Notes: generated by a model not told the origin, from the sequence alone. A stretch of DNA of 64,000 nt from Amyelois transitella (GCF_032362555.1 NC_083525.1:2527501-2591500), one strand, 5' to 3'. Shown: positions 24,231-36,803, numbered from the stretch's first letter. Translations and numbers: made by a program.

Positions 24231-24706
24231 ATCTTTTACATTGTGCATCAGGTCAACACAACAAAGAAGGTAGCAGTCAGTATTACTTAGTTCTATCCAG
24301 TCACGAAATAGCCCTATCAAATTCTGAGTCATCTCATACCTCTTCCCCTAGGATCTGGTCTCGACTAAATCTGCGTAGAACTATATCTATTTCGTTCTAT
24401 CGCGATGAGAGGAAAAGGGATGGTATCTATCTTCCGTCAATCTTAATCAGTTTATTGAAACAATTGGAACAAAAGGAAGCGGATAACTTCTTCATATGAT
24501 GTACATTTTTAAGGACTTAGCAACCTAAAGAAATACTTATTTCATTTTGGCTCTTTGATATACATAGGAATGATAGAAATATGGTACACGACTAATTAAT
24601 TGGTACATAATCTCGCTTATTGACAAAAAAAAATGGGCCTACTCATCTCTTCCCCATGGATTTCGTTAAAGGTAATGAATAGGCTTTTTTCTGGGATAAA
24701 TTACCC

Positions 24707-24925
24707 AGATTGAGTTAGCCTCGAAGAACGAGTAAGTTCGAGACTTGTGTTACAAGATACTAACTCGACAATACTATATTTTATAATAAATACTTATATA
24801 GATAAACATCCAAGACCCAATCCAATAAGAAAAAAATCTTTTATCATTGTGCCCTGACCGGAATTCGAACCCAGGACCTCCGGTGTCACAGACAAGCGTA
24901 CTACCGCTGCGCCACAGAGGCCGTC
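24707..24925 (-). mobile_element. tRNA-derived SINE (family C)
   Basis: Minus-strand copy. GGAATTCGAACCCAGGACC is box B in reverse, and TACCGCTGCGCCACAGAGGC is the tRNA-like 5' end. The tail side contains GTTACAAGATACTAACTCGA as in the other copies. Confidence 0.75.
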
Positions 24926-25193
24926 AAATAAACTAAGGATTCTTCTGAATAAATAAATGAATTATCTATCTCCTTTAAGGCGATTGGCTAGCAACCTGTC
25001 GCTATGAATCAAGGTAAAGGCTTATTTTTTGATATCAAATCAAGTAAATGTGAAAAACAAGACTGTTGCCAACAACATTTGAACTTATAAACAAATCTTA
25101 CAGATAGTTTTTATATGCGATGGGCTATCAACCTGTTCTGCCATATAGAAAATCATGACTTAAAGTCTTGTTACTATATAATGTATATAAATG

Positions 25194-25375
25194 CAGTTCC
25201 AGGCACCATTAGAAAAAAGAATAGGACCACTCCATCTCTTGGATGTCGTAAAAGACAACTAAGGGATAAGCTTATAAACTTGGGATTCTTCTTTTAGGCG
25301 ACAGGCTAGCAACTTGTCACTGTTGGCTCTGTATACCTCGCAAGGGATATAGGCGTGATTATATGTTTGTATGTA
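25194..25375 (+). repeat. family A repeat with internal deletion
   Basis: GTTCCAGGCACCATTAGAAA start, GATGTCGTAAAAGACAACTA core, then a jump to GTTGGCTCTGTATACCTCGC and a TATGTTTGTATG tail. Confidence 0.7.
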
Positions 25376-25602
25376 CTATATCTGTCTTATGTTTATGAAT
25401 ATGTTACCTTAAAAAATAGCTCCATTTCCTAAATCCACTACAAAAGGTTGATTTATAACTTTTAGTTAAGGCCCAGTTCTATTATCGTATTCTGTTGAAC
25501 TGTATTTACTTCCATTTAAAGAGTTCTGATTCATCAGTAAAGTGGAGTGTAGATGTATACCTAAACTTAAGGTTATAAAGGTTATTTACATAGGGTCAGT
25601 AG

Positions 25603-25720
25603 ATGAACAGTTAAGGTACCACGACTGAAAAACGAGAACTGGTTCAAATCGAACCTGAATGCTAACCGATGCTCGTACGCATGGAGTTTGTGAGAAACCT
25701 TGCATTTTCAGGAAACTGAA
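25603..25720 (+). mobile_element. second tRNA-like SINE, fragment (family D)
   Basis: GGTTCAAATCGAACCTGAAT resembles a box B. The following GCTAACCGATGCTCGTACGC and TGCATTTTCAGGAAACTGAA resemble the body of the copy near 30150. Confidence 0.45.
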
Positions 25721-25879
25721 TGAAATGTAAGGAAATGGTTTCTGAGTAAAATTTTGCCAGCCCGATAAAAAATTTCGGGTGACGGGTAAAAATAGGTCAT
25801 CTGATAACACAGCTTTACACTGACATTGTGACACTTATAAAATCCGAAAATCAATAATTTTATAAATATGTTGTAACAC

Positions 25880-25985
25880 TTTTTTATCCCTTACGGGGTA
25901 GGCTGAGTCAGCAGTCTCTAAGATTTTAACGCCCAGTTCGGCTAGATGACTTAATTATGATTACACTGACAAGAGTCAAATGAAA
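25880..25985 (-). repeat. family A repeat, 3' part only
   Basis: TTATCCCTTACGGGGTAGGC followed by diverged sequence, minus orientation. Confidence 0.55.
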
Positions 25986-26214
25986 TATATTTAAATCTTA
26001 TTGTTATGTGTGTACATTGCCTTATTATGGCTTCCGAGATGAATCACAGCGTAATGGACTTACGATCGCATGACCGGTTTCAAGGCGTTTCAAAACAACG
26101 AATGTGTGTATTATCCTACCATGAGAGACGAAGCTACTAGAAAATTGATTCTTTTGTATCCCATACCAAAAAGATGGGTGTCAAAAGTTTTAAATTTTTA
26201 TTTTGTTAAATAAT

Positions 26215-26268
26215 AGACAAATAACACAGGTTGACTTAGCCTAGAAGTAAGTTGGAGACTGTGTTACG
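26215..26268 (-). mobile_element. family C SINE, 3' fragment
   Basis: TTGACTTAGCCTAGAAGTAA and GGAGACTGTGTTACGAG match the 3' part of the SINE at 24707. A family A repeat starts directly after it. Confidence 0.5.
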
Positions 26269-26269
26269 A

Positions 26270-26475
26270 GTGCCGTGTGGATCCCGGCACCAATAAAAAA
26301 AGAATAGGACCACTTCTTCTCTTTCCCAGGGATGTCGTAAAATGTGACTAGGGGATGGGCTTATAAACTTGGCATTCTTCTTCAAGCCAAAAAGCCTAGC
26401 GTGAACTATCTTTCCAGACTGCTGGCTCTGCCTTCCCGGCAGGGGATAAAGCAGTGACTAGGTATGTATACTATA
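26270..26475 (+). repeat. family A repeat, near full length
   Basis: GTGCCGTGTGGATCCCGGCA start, GATGTCGTAAAATGTGACTA core, shortened 3' half, CAGTGACTAGGTATGTATAC end. Confidence 0.7.
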
Positions 26476-26862
26476 TGTATTGTATAATATGTTACAAAAA
26501 TCGTGTCCGATTCGAATTTAGTATTCTATCCATATTGGGGTAACACATTCAGCTCCCTGAATGTGCATGATTCCTCACCGTAAGAGCATTGTTTATTTTA
26601 TGTGTCTATACAACAGACCAGAAATGATTCACATAAGTCAAAGTTACGTGGTGTAGGTATATTGATAATCGTTCAAAGTTCATTGCATTGTCTAAGAATG
26701 ACCAATACCGGTTTAAGTTTGTCACAAAAAGACGGTCAGTTTGTATGACTCACTCAGATATGAATTGTAGTAAAGAATTTGCATGATCGAGTTTATTTTG
26801 TAATCGCTATCTTAATATATCTATTCTCTAATTGAAATTTAATATGTAAAATAATGTGTACA

Positions 26863-27103
26863 TACATGTAATCACGTCTATATCCCTTGCGGGGTAGACA
26901 GAGCCAGCAGTCTTGAAAATACTGTTGCTTGGCTTACAGATAGAATTGAGATTCATATAAAGTGACAGGTTGCTAGCCTATCGCCTAAAATAAGAATCTC
27001 AAGTTTTTAAGCCCTTATCCCTTAGTCGCCTTTAACGACATCCATGGAAAAGAGTTGGAGGGGTCCTACTCTCTTTTCTATTGGTGTCGGGAACCACACG
27101 GCA
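26863..27103 (-). repeat. family A repeat, near full length
   Basis: CATACATGTAATCACGTCTA through CCTTGCGGGGTAGACAGAGC to GTGTCGGGAACCACACGGCA. Confidence 0.8.
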
Positions 27104-27569
27104 TTATATATAAATAATGTGTTACTAATTATAATGATCCGAGTAGTTTATGACAGTTCCGACAGATTTGTTTGGTTGGTTTATTCGGACTTTCCCTAAT
27201 AAAGGACCGTGGTTATGACCACCCTTACCATCTATTGGCCAAGAGGCGAATCTCGCCAAAGAGGTGAGGTCGCATCTAGGACTAATGCCACGAGGAAGAT
27301 GGTGTACCTTTATTTTAATTCTAAAAATTTATTTAAAAAAGAACTGGTCATAACAAAGTACGTGTCCCGGTTTCCCGTGAAATTAACCCAAATTAAACCA
27401 CTGGACCACAGAGACAGCTGACAATTGATAGAACACACTGATGTATTGAACATTTGACTTGACAAGACAGCATACAAATCCCTATATGCAATTGTGAAAG
27501 TGACACCGTTCGTCACAATACCCCATTGTGTTTAAAGTGATATACATTTTTAAACAAAACGGGGATTGT

Positions 27570-27757
27570 TTTGAGTATCGTAAAGGGTTGGGATTAAACT
27601 TGGGATTCTTCTTTTAAGCGATGGGATAGCAACCTGTCACTATTTGAATCTCAATCCTATTTCCTGTGGCAATGTGGCCTTTCAGTCTTTCAAGACTGTT
27701 GGCTCTGTCAACCCCGCCACGGATATAGATGTGACTATATGTATGTATGTATGTGAT
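27570..27757 (+). repeat. family A repeat, 5'-truncated
   Basis: GGGATTCTTCTTTTAAGCGA through GTCAACCCCGCCACGGATAT to a TATGTATGTATGTATG tail. Confidence 0.75.
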
Positions 27758-27956
27758 AACTAATAACATAGACTAACTAGAAGTTGAAAATTATAACTAT
27801 AGAATTATACTTATAAATCTTACTTTACCGTATTTTCGGAATTACAATCAAATTTAACTTCAAATTAGTAAACAAACAATTCTAAGAACACTATGAGACT
27901 ACACCGGTATCTGCATGACCGTATGACACATCCGATCTTTTGAACGCGCGCTCTCG

Positions 27957-27963
27957 TATATAT
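27957..27963 (+). promoter_or_regulatory. candidate TATA box of the lipocalin gene
   Basis: TATATAT 71 bases before the ATG. A TTAGTTCGT stretch about 30 bases downstream resembles an arthropod initiator, giving a leader of about 40 bases. Confidence 0.4.
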
Positions 27964-28027
27964 CAATGAAATGGTTGAACACATTTAGTTCGTCATTGAG
28001 CGTGGTTGGAGACGCACGGCTGTGAAA

Positions 28028-31000
28028 ATGAGGAGTTTGTTTGTGTGCGGAGTCTTCCTGATCGCCTGCCATGGAGTCTTTTCCCACACTTACCACCTGG
28101 GGGAGTGTCCGGTTGTGGAGCCTATGCCTGGCTTTGAAATGAACAGGGTAAGATTATCTAAATTTATTTAAATAGGGTAGAAATGATTGTTGTAAAACTC
28201 TAAAACTACTGGCCCAACAAGAACAACATCGTCAATGTAGATACCTATTTAAATGAGAGCCTAACTGCCACTTAGCCACAGAAACGATTGTCAAAGAAAT
28301 GCTCATTCGTAATTAATTAAAACTCGGTTCTTTGATAAAAATTCTTTCTAAATTTTATTTAACCGTTTTTATTGTGCCCTTTTGCTGTGTGGTCAGACAG
28401 TATAATAGAATAACTCCATCAAGAAGATTTCTTAGGCGTGATGTGATTCTTCTTTAATTATTTGAGTCACTTAAAAATTACACTTAAAAATCGTGAGATA
28501 ATTTCATTGTCTTATTATACTCGTAAACATTAGGTACTAAGAATTATTTATAGGTACTAAACAAAGTTCAAAAGCTATCAAGAGTGTTCTAGTGATAATA
28601 TTTATCAACACAACTTAACTATTATTTATGTAAGTAATTAGTTTGTGGGAAGGTTCATGATCATCTTTATATTTTTAGAGTAAATAATAATGTTTATTAT
28701 AATTTGAATGAATGAAAGTAGGTTGACTAAGGAAATATACAAAGGGAGTGTGAATGGGACTGTTGGAGTGGGAAGGCCTAGACGAACGTAGAAACCTTGA
28801 TCAATTCGGAGACGCCCTGGCAAAAGGTCAGGTCAGGAATACCCGAAACCGACAATTTTGCATGATAAGAGTTATAAATGTGAATGAAGCGAAAGAAATA
28901 TGCAGGGATCGTGACAAGTGGAAAGATGTGGTCTCTGCCTACCTGAAATCTGAAAGAGGCGTGATTTATATACATATTCTCATTTATTTAAGATGTTGTT
29001 ACGTAGATATGTTTTCAACAAAATACACAGACAAGATACAAGAAATAATGAAACTATATACGTTTTTATATTTACTTATGCGCCCGCATAAAACCTTTAA
29101 TGACTTTCGTTTCCTTTCCCGCGGGAACTCCGCGATTATAAATGTAGGTACTTAGATATTTTTTTTCATAACATTAGCAAAACGTGCAAAACTTGCCGCT
29201 GACAAACTCTTAAATGAAAACAAACATCGATATGACCTAGAAAGTAATTGTAAACAAAGACACCGTTAACATAGGAGATTGACTCTGACGTGACTCATTG
29301 GGCGAGGACGTGAGTCAGCCGCGTGATGCTGTGAAAGTCGAGATTAGATTATCTTGCATCTTTATACAAATTGTACGTCATGATTGATTCCTTTGACATA
29401 AATATAGTTACCTAACTAATACCCATTTGTAATATTCCGTAATCACACTAATTGAGCTTAAGTCATTTTAACACTTCCGCGATGAGATACTAATTATACC
29501 TATAATGTTGAATATCTAATTAATTTAATATTTTTTTATAAATTATAATTATTAGTGCCTAACTTATAATTTCTCTTGCTTCTTTAGATCAATATCAATT
29601 AAGAGATTTTAAGCCATTATATAATAAATACATACATACATATGAATTTGGTACAAATGTTGTACTTATATGAACATGTGTATATCCCTTGCGGGGTAGA
29701 TAGCGACGACAGTCTTGAAAAGACTGATTGGCCACGTTCAGCTGTTCGGCTAAATAATATAATTGAGTCCAAAAAGTGACAGGAATCAGGAAAAGAAGAA
29801 TCCTAAGTTTGTGAGCCTCTCCTTTTGTTGCCTTCTACGACATCCATGGGAAAGAGATGGAGAGGTCCTATTCTTTTTTGTATTGATGCTGGGAACCACA
29901 CGGCATAATAAATACTTTTAAGGAAGAGTCAGCGGTCGAACGGTTAAGGTGTCCACTACAAATGAATTATATTCAGAGGTTTACAATTTATTTGTAACAT
30001 CTTATTATTTTGCGCATACCTTTTGCGCATACCTGTAATATAAATTATAAAACTGAAACGCTTTATAATGTCTACATGTTCCAGTACTGCATTATTGATA
30101 TTTTAACTAAATTGCATAGTACATATGTGACTGTTATAACATTTCTACGGTTAAAAGGTGCCATGCTAAAATGCGGAAGTAATGCGTGCAAGGGTGCAGG
30201 TTCAAATCCACATTCTAATCCTAACATGGCTTTGTACCAATAACTCCTTTCTGGGTTACGTATATTAGTTTGAGTGCTAACCAACGCTCTTACGGCGAGG
30301 GAAAACATCGTGAACCAAACGAAAAACACCGAACTGAATAATCGCAAAAATAATCGATTTTGCTCTGCGAATAACGATATTGTGAAATAAAACATTGCAA
30401 TTGTTATATTTGCAGAGTTATGTAAAGAATCGATGTGTATGTCAATATTGCGAAAGCCATTGTTGATTTGTATGGTATTATACATACATATTACGACGTC
30501 TTTATCCTATGCGGTGTAGACAGAGCCAAGCCTTGATCGCCTCCAAAAGGTATTATCGGTAATACTATTATATAAGTACTTATTACCAATACCTACTGAT
30601 GCCTTTTGGGATTCTTCTTTTAGGCGATGAATAAGTAATCTGTTACTATTGAAATCACAGCCCTACAGTTGAATGTGGCCTTCCAGTTTTTCAATACTGA
30701 TGTCACTATTTGAATCTCAATTCTATCATTAAGCCAAATAGCTGAGCGTGGCCTATCAGTCTTTTCAAGACTGTTGGCTCTGTCTACCCCACAAGGGATA
30801 TAGACGTGACCATATGTATGTATGTAACACTGATGGCTCAGTCTCATATCACGTAAGCTTAATTATAGAAATGAGATTAAAATTGTGACAGATCACTAGC
30901 CCATGGTCTTAAAGAAGAATAACAAGTTTATAAGCCTATGCCTTAGTCACCTTTTACGACATCCATGGGAAAGCGATGGAGTTGTACTATTCTTTTTTAT

Positions 31001-32414
31001 GTTGGTGCCGGGAACCACACGGCGCCAACATAAAAAATGATAGTATTAGTATAGTAGAAGTTTATTTTTAACAAGTGAGAGTAAACAATGTAATTTTTGG
31101 CAACAAACATGTAACAACTTGGCTACAAAAACAAAAAAGAGATGCATTGTTAAATAAAAGTATTAAAAAAGTACACTCGCGGTGAAAAGCGAAAAACCCG
31201 TCGTTACGGTAATTTCGGACATTCCGGTTTTAGCAGTATTTCAAGTAAAATTAACAGGACTCTTTGAAGTTGCTTAAGATTGCATTAATTTCGTCAAGAA
31301 AAAAATAAAAAAAAAATATCAATCAATAACTATAAAAATAATTGCCATTTTGTATCCGCCTGTACTTTTTTATTGGCAGTTCTCCCCACTGCACCATATA
31401 ATGCGCGTGCGCAATACATGTTTTGACTGACGTACGCGTTACAAAGAGTAATGGATGTAAACAGAGTAACAATGGCTGTCGTCGTAATGATTTGTTATTT
31501 AATATTGTGTGAATAGATATTCATTAATAACTGTTGGTTTCCGTTGATGTGAATAGGATCGCACCGTGCCTTCCTGTGATGTCGTAAGAGGCGGATAAGG
31601 GACATAAGCGGTAACAACAAAGGTTAAACAGGCAAATTGTAATTACGAAGTCGAGGGATTGTGGTCATAATCTTTAATCCCAATACATACATATAGTCAC
31701 GTCTATATCCCTTGCGGGAGACAGAGCCAACAGTCTTGAAAAGACTGAATGATCACGTTCAGCTATTTGGTTTAATGATAGAGTTGAGATTCAAATAGTG
31801 ACAGGTTGCTAGCCCATCGCCTAAAAAAGAATCCCAAGTTTGTAAGCCTATCCCTTAGTCGCCTTTTACTACATCAATGGGAAAGAGATGGAGTGATCAT
31901 ATTGTTTTTTGTATTGGTGCCGGGAACCACACGGCACTCCCAATTAATCCCAATCAATAAATTATGAGACATCCTAATATTATCTGATCTCAAGAGTTTT
32001 TTTTTCCATTAGTTGCTGGGAATATGGTACGTGATCCAGAAGACGTCGACAGCTTCTCACTGCATCACGTACAACTTCACGAAGACCCCTGAGCCCGGGA
32101 AATATGAGATAGAGCAGATCTCGCAACACTTCATACTGGGACTCACTCCGCTGAAGCACGACTACAAGTATGTAAACGAGGAATTATTGTCAATCCACAC
32201 AGACTTACATATATATGTTTGTTTGTTTGTTTGTAAACTCTTTATTGCACATAAAAATAAATATGACAAAATCAGAACAGTAATTGAATATAAAAGAATA
32301 TGTACAATGGCGGACTTATTCCAATCGGGATTTCTTCCAGTCAACCAAAATAAAAAGGAAAATCAAAGTCAAAGAGGCAGCGCAGATTAAAAGCAATGCT
32401 CCAGCATCCTCCAG

Positions 32415-32446
<32 letters not shown>

Positions 32447-35400
32447 TGTCAGACTGAGCCAAAAGTCTTGAAAAGACTGAAAGGCCACGTTCAGCTGTAT
32501 GGCTTAACGATGGAATTGAGATTCAAATAGTGACACATTGCAGGAATCTCAAGTTTATTAGCCTTTCCCTTAGTCGCCTTTTAGGAGACCCATGGGAAAG
32601 TTATGGATTGGTCCTATTCAAAAGTCCGAGAGCCAAAATTCATTCAGAATTTGGCATAATTAGAACTAAGTATAGAATAATATCGATACGCTACATGGCT
32701 ATCATTAAGCCAAATAGCTGAACGTGGCCATTCAGTCTTTTCAAGACTGTTGGCTCTGACTACCCCGCAAGGCATATAGACGTGACCATATGTATGTATG
32801 TATTATGTACATGGCTACACACGACTACACTACACAAGTGAATAAAAAATCTAAGAGAAACGCGATTTAGAAAGAATGTGTAACATTTATTACCTATTTC
32901 TTATAAAATTTTCAGATACAAAGGAGTGCTAACTGTACCTGATCCTTCGGTGCCAGCCAAAATGAAAGTCAATTTTCCACTGAGTGAGTATATGTTTATT
33001 AGTTAATTGGAATTCTTCTTCTTCTTCTCTTCTGAATAACTACATTTTCGTGATAGCTACTCAAGTGTGCCCGAAGGCAGGCAATATTCATCAGGATTAC
33101 AGCGCCGTACATTACTGAAATTGTTACTCGACCGATTACTTATTGACGATCATGACCACTTTGTCATTGAGTGATTTATTTATTTACGCCAATAATACAA
33201 CGGTAGTAGTATACCTCTTACAGTATTTGGAAAGGAATTCTTATATAACACTTGGCACAGGAACCTCGTAATTAATTGTAGTTTAATTTGAACTTAAATC
33301 AAAATTTCAGTACACTCTGTACATAAATCTTTTTAAAATTGGCAATCCATAATATATATATATATTTTTCTTTTTTCAATATTAAATCTCATAAATATAT
33401 AAATCTCCCGTGAACAATGTATTCTCCCGTCCACATTCTATTCTAAGTATAATTTAATATTGTGAAGTTGACGTTGTTGAAGAAAATGCTGCAGTGCAGT
33501 TTGTTACCGCTTCTTCTGCACTGACGCCTTGGAAGCGGCAGTAAACTTAGTTTTTAAGTAATTTATTTGACGTCAACCAAGTTGTTAAACCATACGACAA
33601 TTATTAAGCGATATAATAATATCCTATAATAATGAATAAAAATTTTGAATTTGAATTTGAACAAAATAAAATGATATTTATAGATCTTAATAGGATAGGC
33701 TTATAAACTTGGGATTCTCCTTTTAGGCGATGAGTTAGCAACCTGTCACTATTTGAATCTCAATTCTATCTTAAAGTCAAATAGCTGAACGTGGCCTATC
33801 AGCCTTTTCAATACTGTTGACGCTGTCTGCCTAGCAAGGGATATAGACGTGATTATATGTATGTACGTAAATCGACGAACGACCGAAAATTCGAAATGGT
33901 CGTAGAATAACATCCTCGTATTGATAGGTATTGGATAGGAAAAACAGCTAAGTGACACGTTCCTGTAATATATTCCACAGAAAAAAAAATCCTCTAAGTA
34001 TGTAAGTTCGAGACTTGTATTATGAGATACTAACTCAAAGATACTATATTTGATAATAAATACTTATTTAAAGATAAACATCCAAGACCCAGGTCAATCA
34101 GAAAATTATTTTCTCATCATGCCCTGGCCGGGATTCGAACCCGGGACCTCCGGGACCGGGTGTCACAGACAAGGGTACTACCGCTGCGCCACAGAGGCCG
34201 TTAAAATTTATGACGTCAATTGCATTTTTTTAACCTAACATTTCAGGTGTCGCCGGTACAGCAAGCTACATAGTGATGTCTACAGATTACACAACGTACG
34301 CGGCCATATTTACGTGCCAGCATCTCCCGATCGGTCACAGAAGGTCTGCCACTATCCTCTCCAGGACTAAAGACTTGGATAGGATGTATGTCGATAAGGT
34401 AAGAGGGGATTGACCTTTTTTAAACTTGTTCAAATCCAACCCAAAAAAATTGTAGTTTAAGAGGACTTATTCGTATCCAGCGTAAATATCTTATTTTTCT
34501 AGAGCTAAAACTCCAAATACAATAGTCAGCAAAACAACGTCTACTTAACATTCGGACAAAAAAAATCTTAAAATTTAATATTTGCTTATTTTTTTGCTTA
34601 TTTTTGCTGTCATTTATACCACCTCCTTCAGGGTAAATTTTATATCATTTTATCTTTTCAGCCTATCCCAGTCATGAGAACCTGAATACAGTAATTCTCT
34701 TGACATTTCGATCATTTCTAAAAGGAACCTCAATCTTCTTACATACATACATACATATAATCACGTCTATATCCCTTGCGGGGTAGACAGAACCAACAGT
34801 CTTAGAAAGACTGATAGGCCACGTTCAGCTGTTAGGCTTAATGATAGAACTGACATTCAAATAGTGACAGGATGCTAGCATGTCGCCTAAAACAATAAGC
34901 CAATCCCTTAGTCGCCTTTTACGACATCCACTGGGAAGAAGATAGCGTGATCCTATTCTTTTATCTTTTGGTGCCGTTAACCACCCGGCAATTTCAATCA
35001 ATCTTCTTCCTACTTCTTAAATTTAAACGTGTTCATATTGTGTGTGCACTGATTACAAAGATATACCTATGTCACAATTTGTTAAAATTACAATAGAAGC
35101 CTATTCTGGGAGGTGGGGACCTGGTGCCTTGTACGACAGGCAGTTTAAGCCTATTTCAAGGGCCAGTCTTCACAAAATTTACAGTAATTAACTATTTTAT
35201 TATAAGTAGTAGTATAAATTACTTGCATGCACCAAATGTAAAATTTTGTGAAGAAAATAAATAAATTTATTATTATTATTTCAGATGCGTCAGAAGCTGT
35301 CTTCCTACGGCATCGATCCGTTTGACCTCTCCATCATCACGCAGAGCGACTGCCCGAGCCACAAACAAGGGGAAGGTGTAAACATCAACATCGATCCCAA

Positions 35401-36019
35401 CACTTTCTCGACGCATAACATCGGGCAGGCGGTGAGGAAGACCGGAGGTGTGATTGGTGAGTACCCTCAATAAATAAATTTTTAGAAAATCTTAACTTTT
35501 ACAGAAAGAAAATTAAATCGTGGCCAAGCAGTTCTTAGCCCGATTGAGGGATAAGTACAGAGTTTTGGATGAAAATTAATAAGGACTTAAATATACTTAC
35601 AATTAGGGATGTCACGAATGTTTGAACTCGCATCGATTGATGCAAATGCGAATGTCGAATATTTAAAAAGATGCGAATTATTCGCGTATGCGAATGCGAA
35701 TATTCGTGACATCCTTAGACTATGGGTATTGTTGTTGAAACTTGAGTTAAGACTGTTGGCTCTGTCTACCTCGCAAGGGACATAGATGTGATTCTATGAA
35801 TGTATGTTTGAAATAACAATTAATGTGGGTCTATAATAGATCACAGAAAGAATGCAATTTAATTAAATCATTTATTTTACAGCTGATGGAGTAGAATATG
35901 TCGTAGATGCTGGCAAGAAGGTATACCACAAGGTGGCAGATAGCAAAGAGGACCTCACAGAATCACCTTCTGCAAGACAGACTAGGAATTTGAACTCTGA
36001 TGCGGAATGGCTACCTTGA
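28028..36019 (+). CDS. secreted lipocalin, apolipoprotein D/Lazarillo-like (6 exons, 267 aa)
   Basis: Small hydrophobic-ligand carrier of the ApoD/Lazarillo group, which in insects includes NLaz, GLaz and Karl. Exons: 28028-28147, 32013-32167, 32916-32983, 34247-34398, 35285-35456, 35883-36019; phases are continuous. Residues 1-19 form a signal peptide and the mature protein starts near HTYHLGECP. The lipocalin motif GxW is LLGIWYVI at the start of exon 2, motif 2 is STDYTTYAAIFTC in exon 4, and motif 3 Arg is in ILSRTKDL. Cysteines in GECP, SHC, FTC and SDC fit the two conserved disulphides. A polar C-terminal tail of about 60 residues follows the barrel, longer than in plain ApoD. It could be the lepidopteran Karl orthologue; orthology is uncertain. 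Intron 1 is 3.9 kb and packed with repeats. Confidence 0.88.
28700..28990 (+). mobile_element. LINE 3'-end fragment (family B), longest copy
   Basis: Encodes the end of a non-LTR retrotransposon ORF. KGSVNGTVGVGRPRRT is readable in one frame and, after a shift, INVNEAKEICRDRDKWKDVV in another (28754-28990). The tail is AT-rich. Intron 1 of the lipocalin. Confidence 0.75.
29630..29905 (-). repeat. family A repeat with a ~25-base insertion
   Basis: ATACATACATAC tail, inserted bases, then CCCTTGCGGGGTAGATAGCG to GATGCTGGGAACCACACGGC. Confidence 0.7.
30150..30335 (+). mobile_element. tRNA-like SINE (family D)
   Basis: GCGTGCAAGGGTGCAGGTTC then AAATCCACATTC resembles box B context. It is followed by TACCAATAACTCCTTTCTGG and AACGCTCTTACGGCGAGGGA, a block repeated in decayed form near 3205 and 57690. 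Confidence 0.5.
30608..30828 (+). repeat. family A repeat with internal duplication
   Basis: The block AGCTGAACGTGGCC to CAAGACTG occurs twice (first near 30665, again near 30740) before GTCTACCCCACAAGGGATAT and the TATGTATG tail. Confidence 0.7.
30828..31026 (-). repeat. family A repeat
   Basis: Minus copy abutting the plus copy at 30608-30828, ending TGGTGCCGGGAACCACACGG. The two tails face each other. Confidence 0.7.
31683..31937 (-). repeat. family A repeat, near full length
   Basis: ATACATACATATAGTCACGT through CCTTGCGGGAGACAGAGCC to GGTGCCGGGAACCACACGGC. Confidence 0.85.
32440..32615 (-). repeat. family A repeat, truncated, preceded by (TA)n
   Basis: TCTCTTGTCAGACTGAGCC and AAGGCCACGTTCAGCTGTAT, ending near CCCATGGGAAAG. 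A (TA)n run lies at 32417-32441. Confidence 0.65.
32698..32803 (+). repeat. family A repeat, 3' half
   Basis: CTATCATTAAGCCAAATAGC through GACTACCCCGCAAGGCATAT to a TATGTATGTATT tail. Confidence 0.75.
33688..33870 (+). repeat. family A repeat, 5'-truncated
   Basis: TAGGATAGGCTTATAAACTT through GTCTGCCTAGCAAGGGATAT to GTGATTATATGTATG. Confidence 0.75.
34000..34204 (-). mobile_element. tRNA-derived SINE (family C)
   Basis: GGGATTCGAACCCGGGACC (box B, reversed) and CTACCGCTGCGCCACAGAGG (tRNA-like 5' end). It sits just upstream of lipocalin exon 4. Its high similarity to the 24707 copy suggests a fairly recent family. Confidence 0.8.
34739..34990 (-). repeat. family A repeat, near full length
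   Basis: ACATACATACATACATATAA tail through CTTGCGGGGTAGACAGAACC to GGTGCCGTTAACCACCCGGC, in intron 4 of the lipocalin. Confidence 0.8.
35606..35714. mobile_element. short MITE flanked by TTA
   Basis: Ends GGGATGTCACGAAT and ATTCGTGACATCC are inverted copies, directly flanked by TTA on both sides (35603-35605, 35715-35717). The interior repeats ATGCGAAT-type words. A 3-bp TTA duplication points to the PIF/Harbinger group. Confidence 0.75.
35748..35810 (+). repeat. family A repeat, 3' end only
   Basis: GACTGTTGGCTCTGTCTACC through CAAGGGACATAGATGTGATT to ATGAATGTATG. Confidence 0.7.
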
Positions 36020-36800
36020 ATTAGCTATACTTAGCTAAGCCATACTATAATATATATATATAATACTTTTGCATCACAAATGCATAAGGTTTATGACGCT
36101 GAAAACTTTCCTAGTTGAATTTCTGATATTATTTTATTAGAGGTAGAGTGAACGTAGTCTTCGCAATTATAATAAGAATATGTTTGGTATGAGTGGCCGT
36201 ATTCGTGGTCACGTCTTTAATTCGTAATACGGCAAAAAGTAGTGTTTTTTTTCTGTGGAATCAAAATTAGTTTGTTCCAAGCACCAAAAAGTTTCTTATT
36301 GTTTCAATTTGAATGCTGTTTTCGTATTCGTTAATATCTATAAATTTTGTTAGCTGCCAGTTGCAAAATCATAATACTCATAAGTAAAAAAAAAACTACT
36401 CAGGGTGGCGATTAAATTATTCGATAATTATTTTCCATAGGTACTAGAATTTGGTTTTTTCAATTGATATTTTTTGATTACACGATTATTTATAGAAATA
36501 AGAATGATTGTAACTATTCCTAGCTGTTGATTTTTTTGTTCAGTGTTCACAAATTTGCCATATCTGTACTCATAGATAGAATTAATAAGATAAGGTTTCA
36601 AGTTTAGATGTCAGAAAAATTTGTGTGTAAGACGATACAAATGTATTTATTTCACAATACATTAATATACTCATCTACAGAGATGTGAGTGATTGATTTC
36701 AATAAGATGTAATTGAAACCAAAAAAAATGTTTTGACATTGAAATTACGTTTTTGTTTTATTTCGAAACTGTGTTTTTATTTTGTCTCCTAACGTATCAT
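36020..36800. other. spacer between lipocalin stop and Harbinger element
   Basis: AT-rich DNA with a (TA)n run at about 36049-36064. No canonical AATAAA close to the stop, and no gene seen. Confidence 0.4.
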
Positions 36801-36803
36801 TAA

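Larger units (their letters stand above)
23171..27950. other. repeat-rich intergenic region between GBA copy 2 and the lipocalin
   Basis: No gene recognised. It holds six family A copies (24038, 25194, 25880, 26270, 26863, 27570), two family C SINE pieces (24707, 26215) and a second tRNA-like SINE fragment (25603-25720). A dispersed repeat at about 27180-27300 resembles sequence at 13430 and 18450. 23171-24030 and 24230-24700 show no recognisable structure. Confidence 0.6.

Noticed and set aside
28754..29155. 133-codon plus-strand frame as a host gene
   Set aside because: Its core (CRDRDKWKDVVSAY) is the end of a LINE ORF seen in seven other places.
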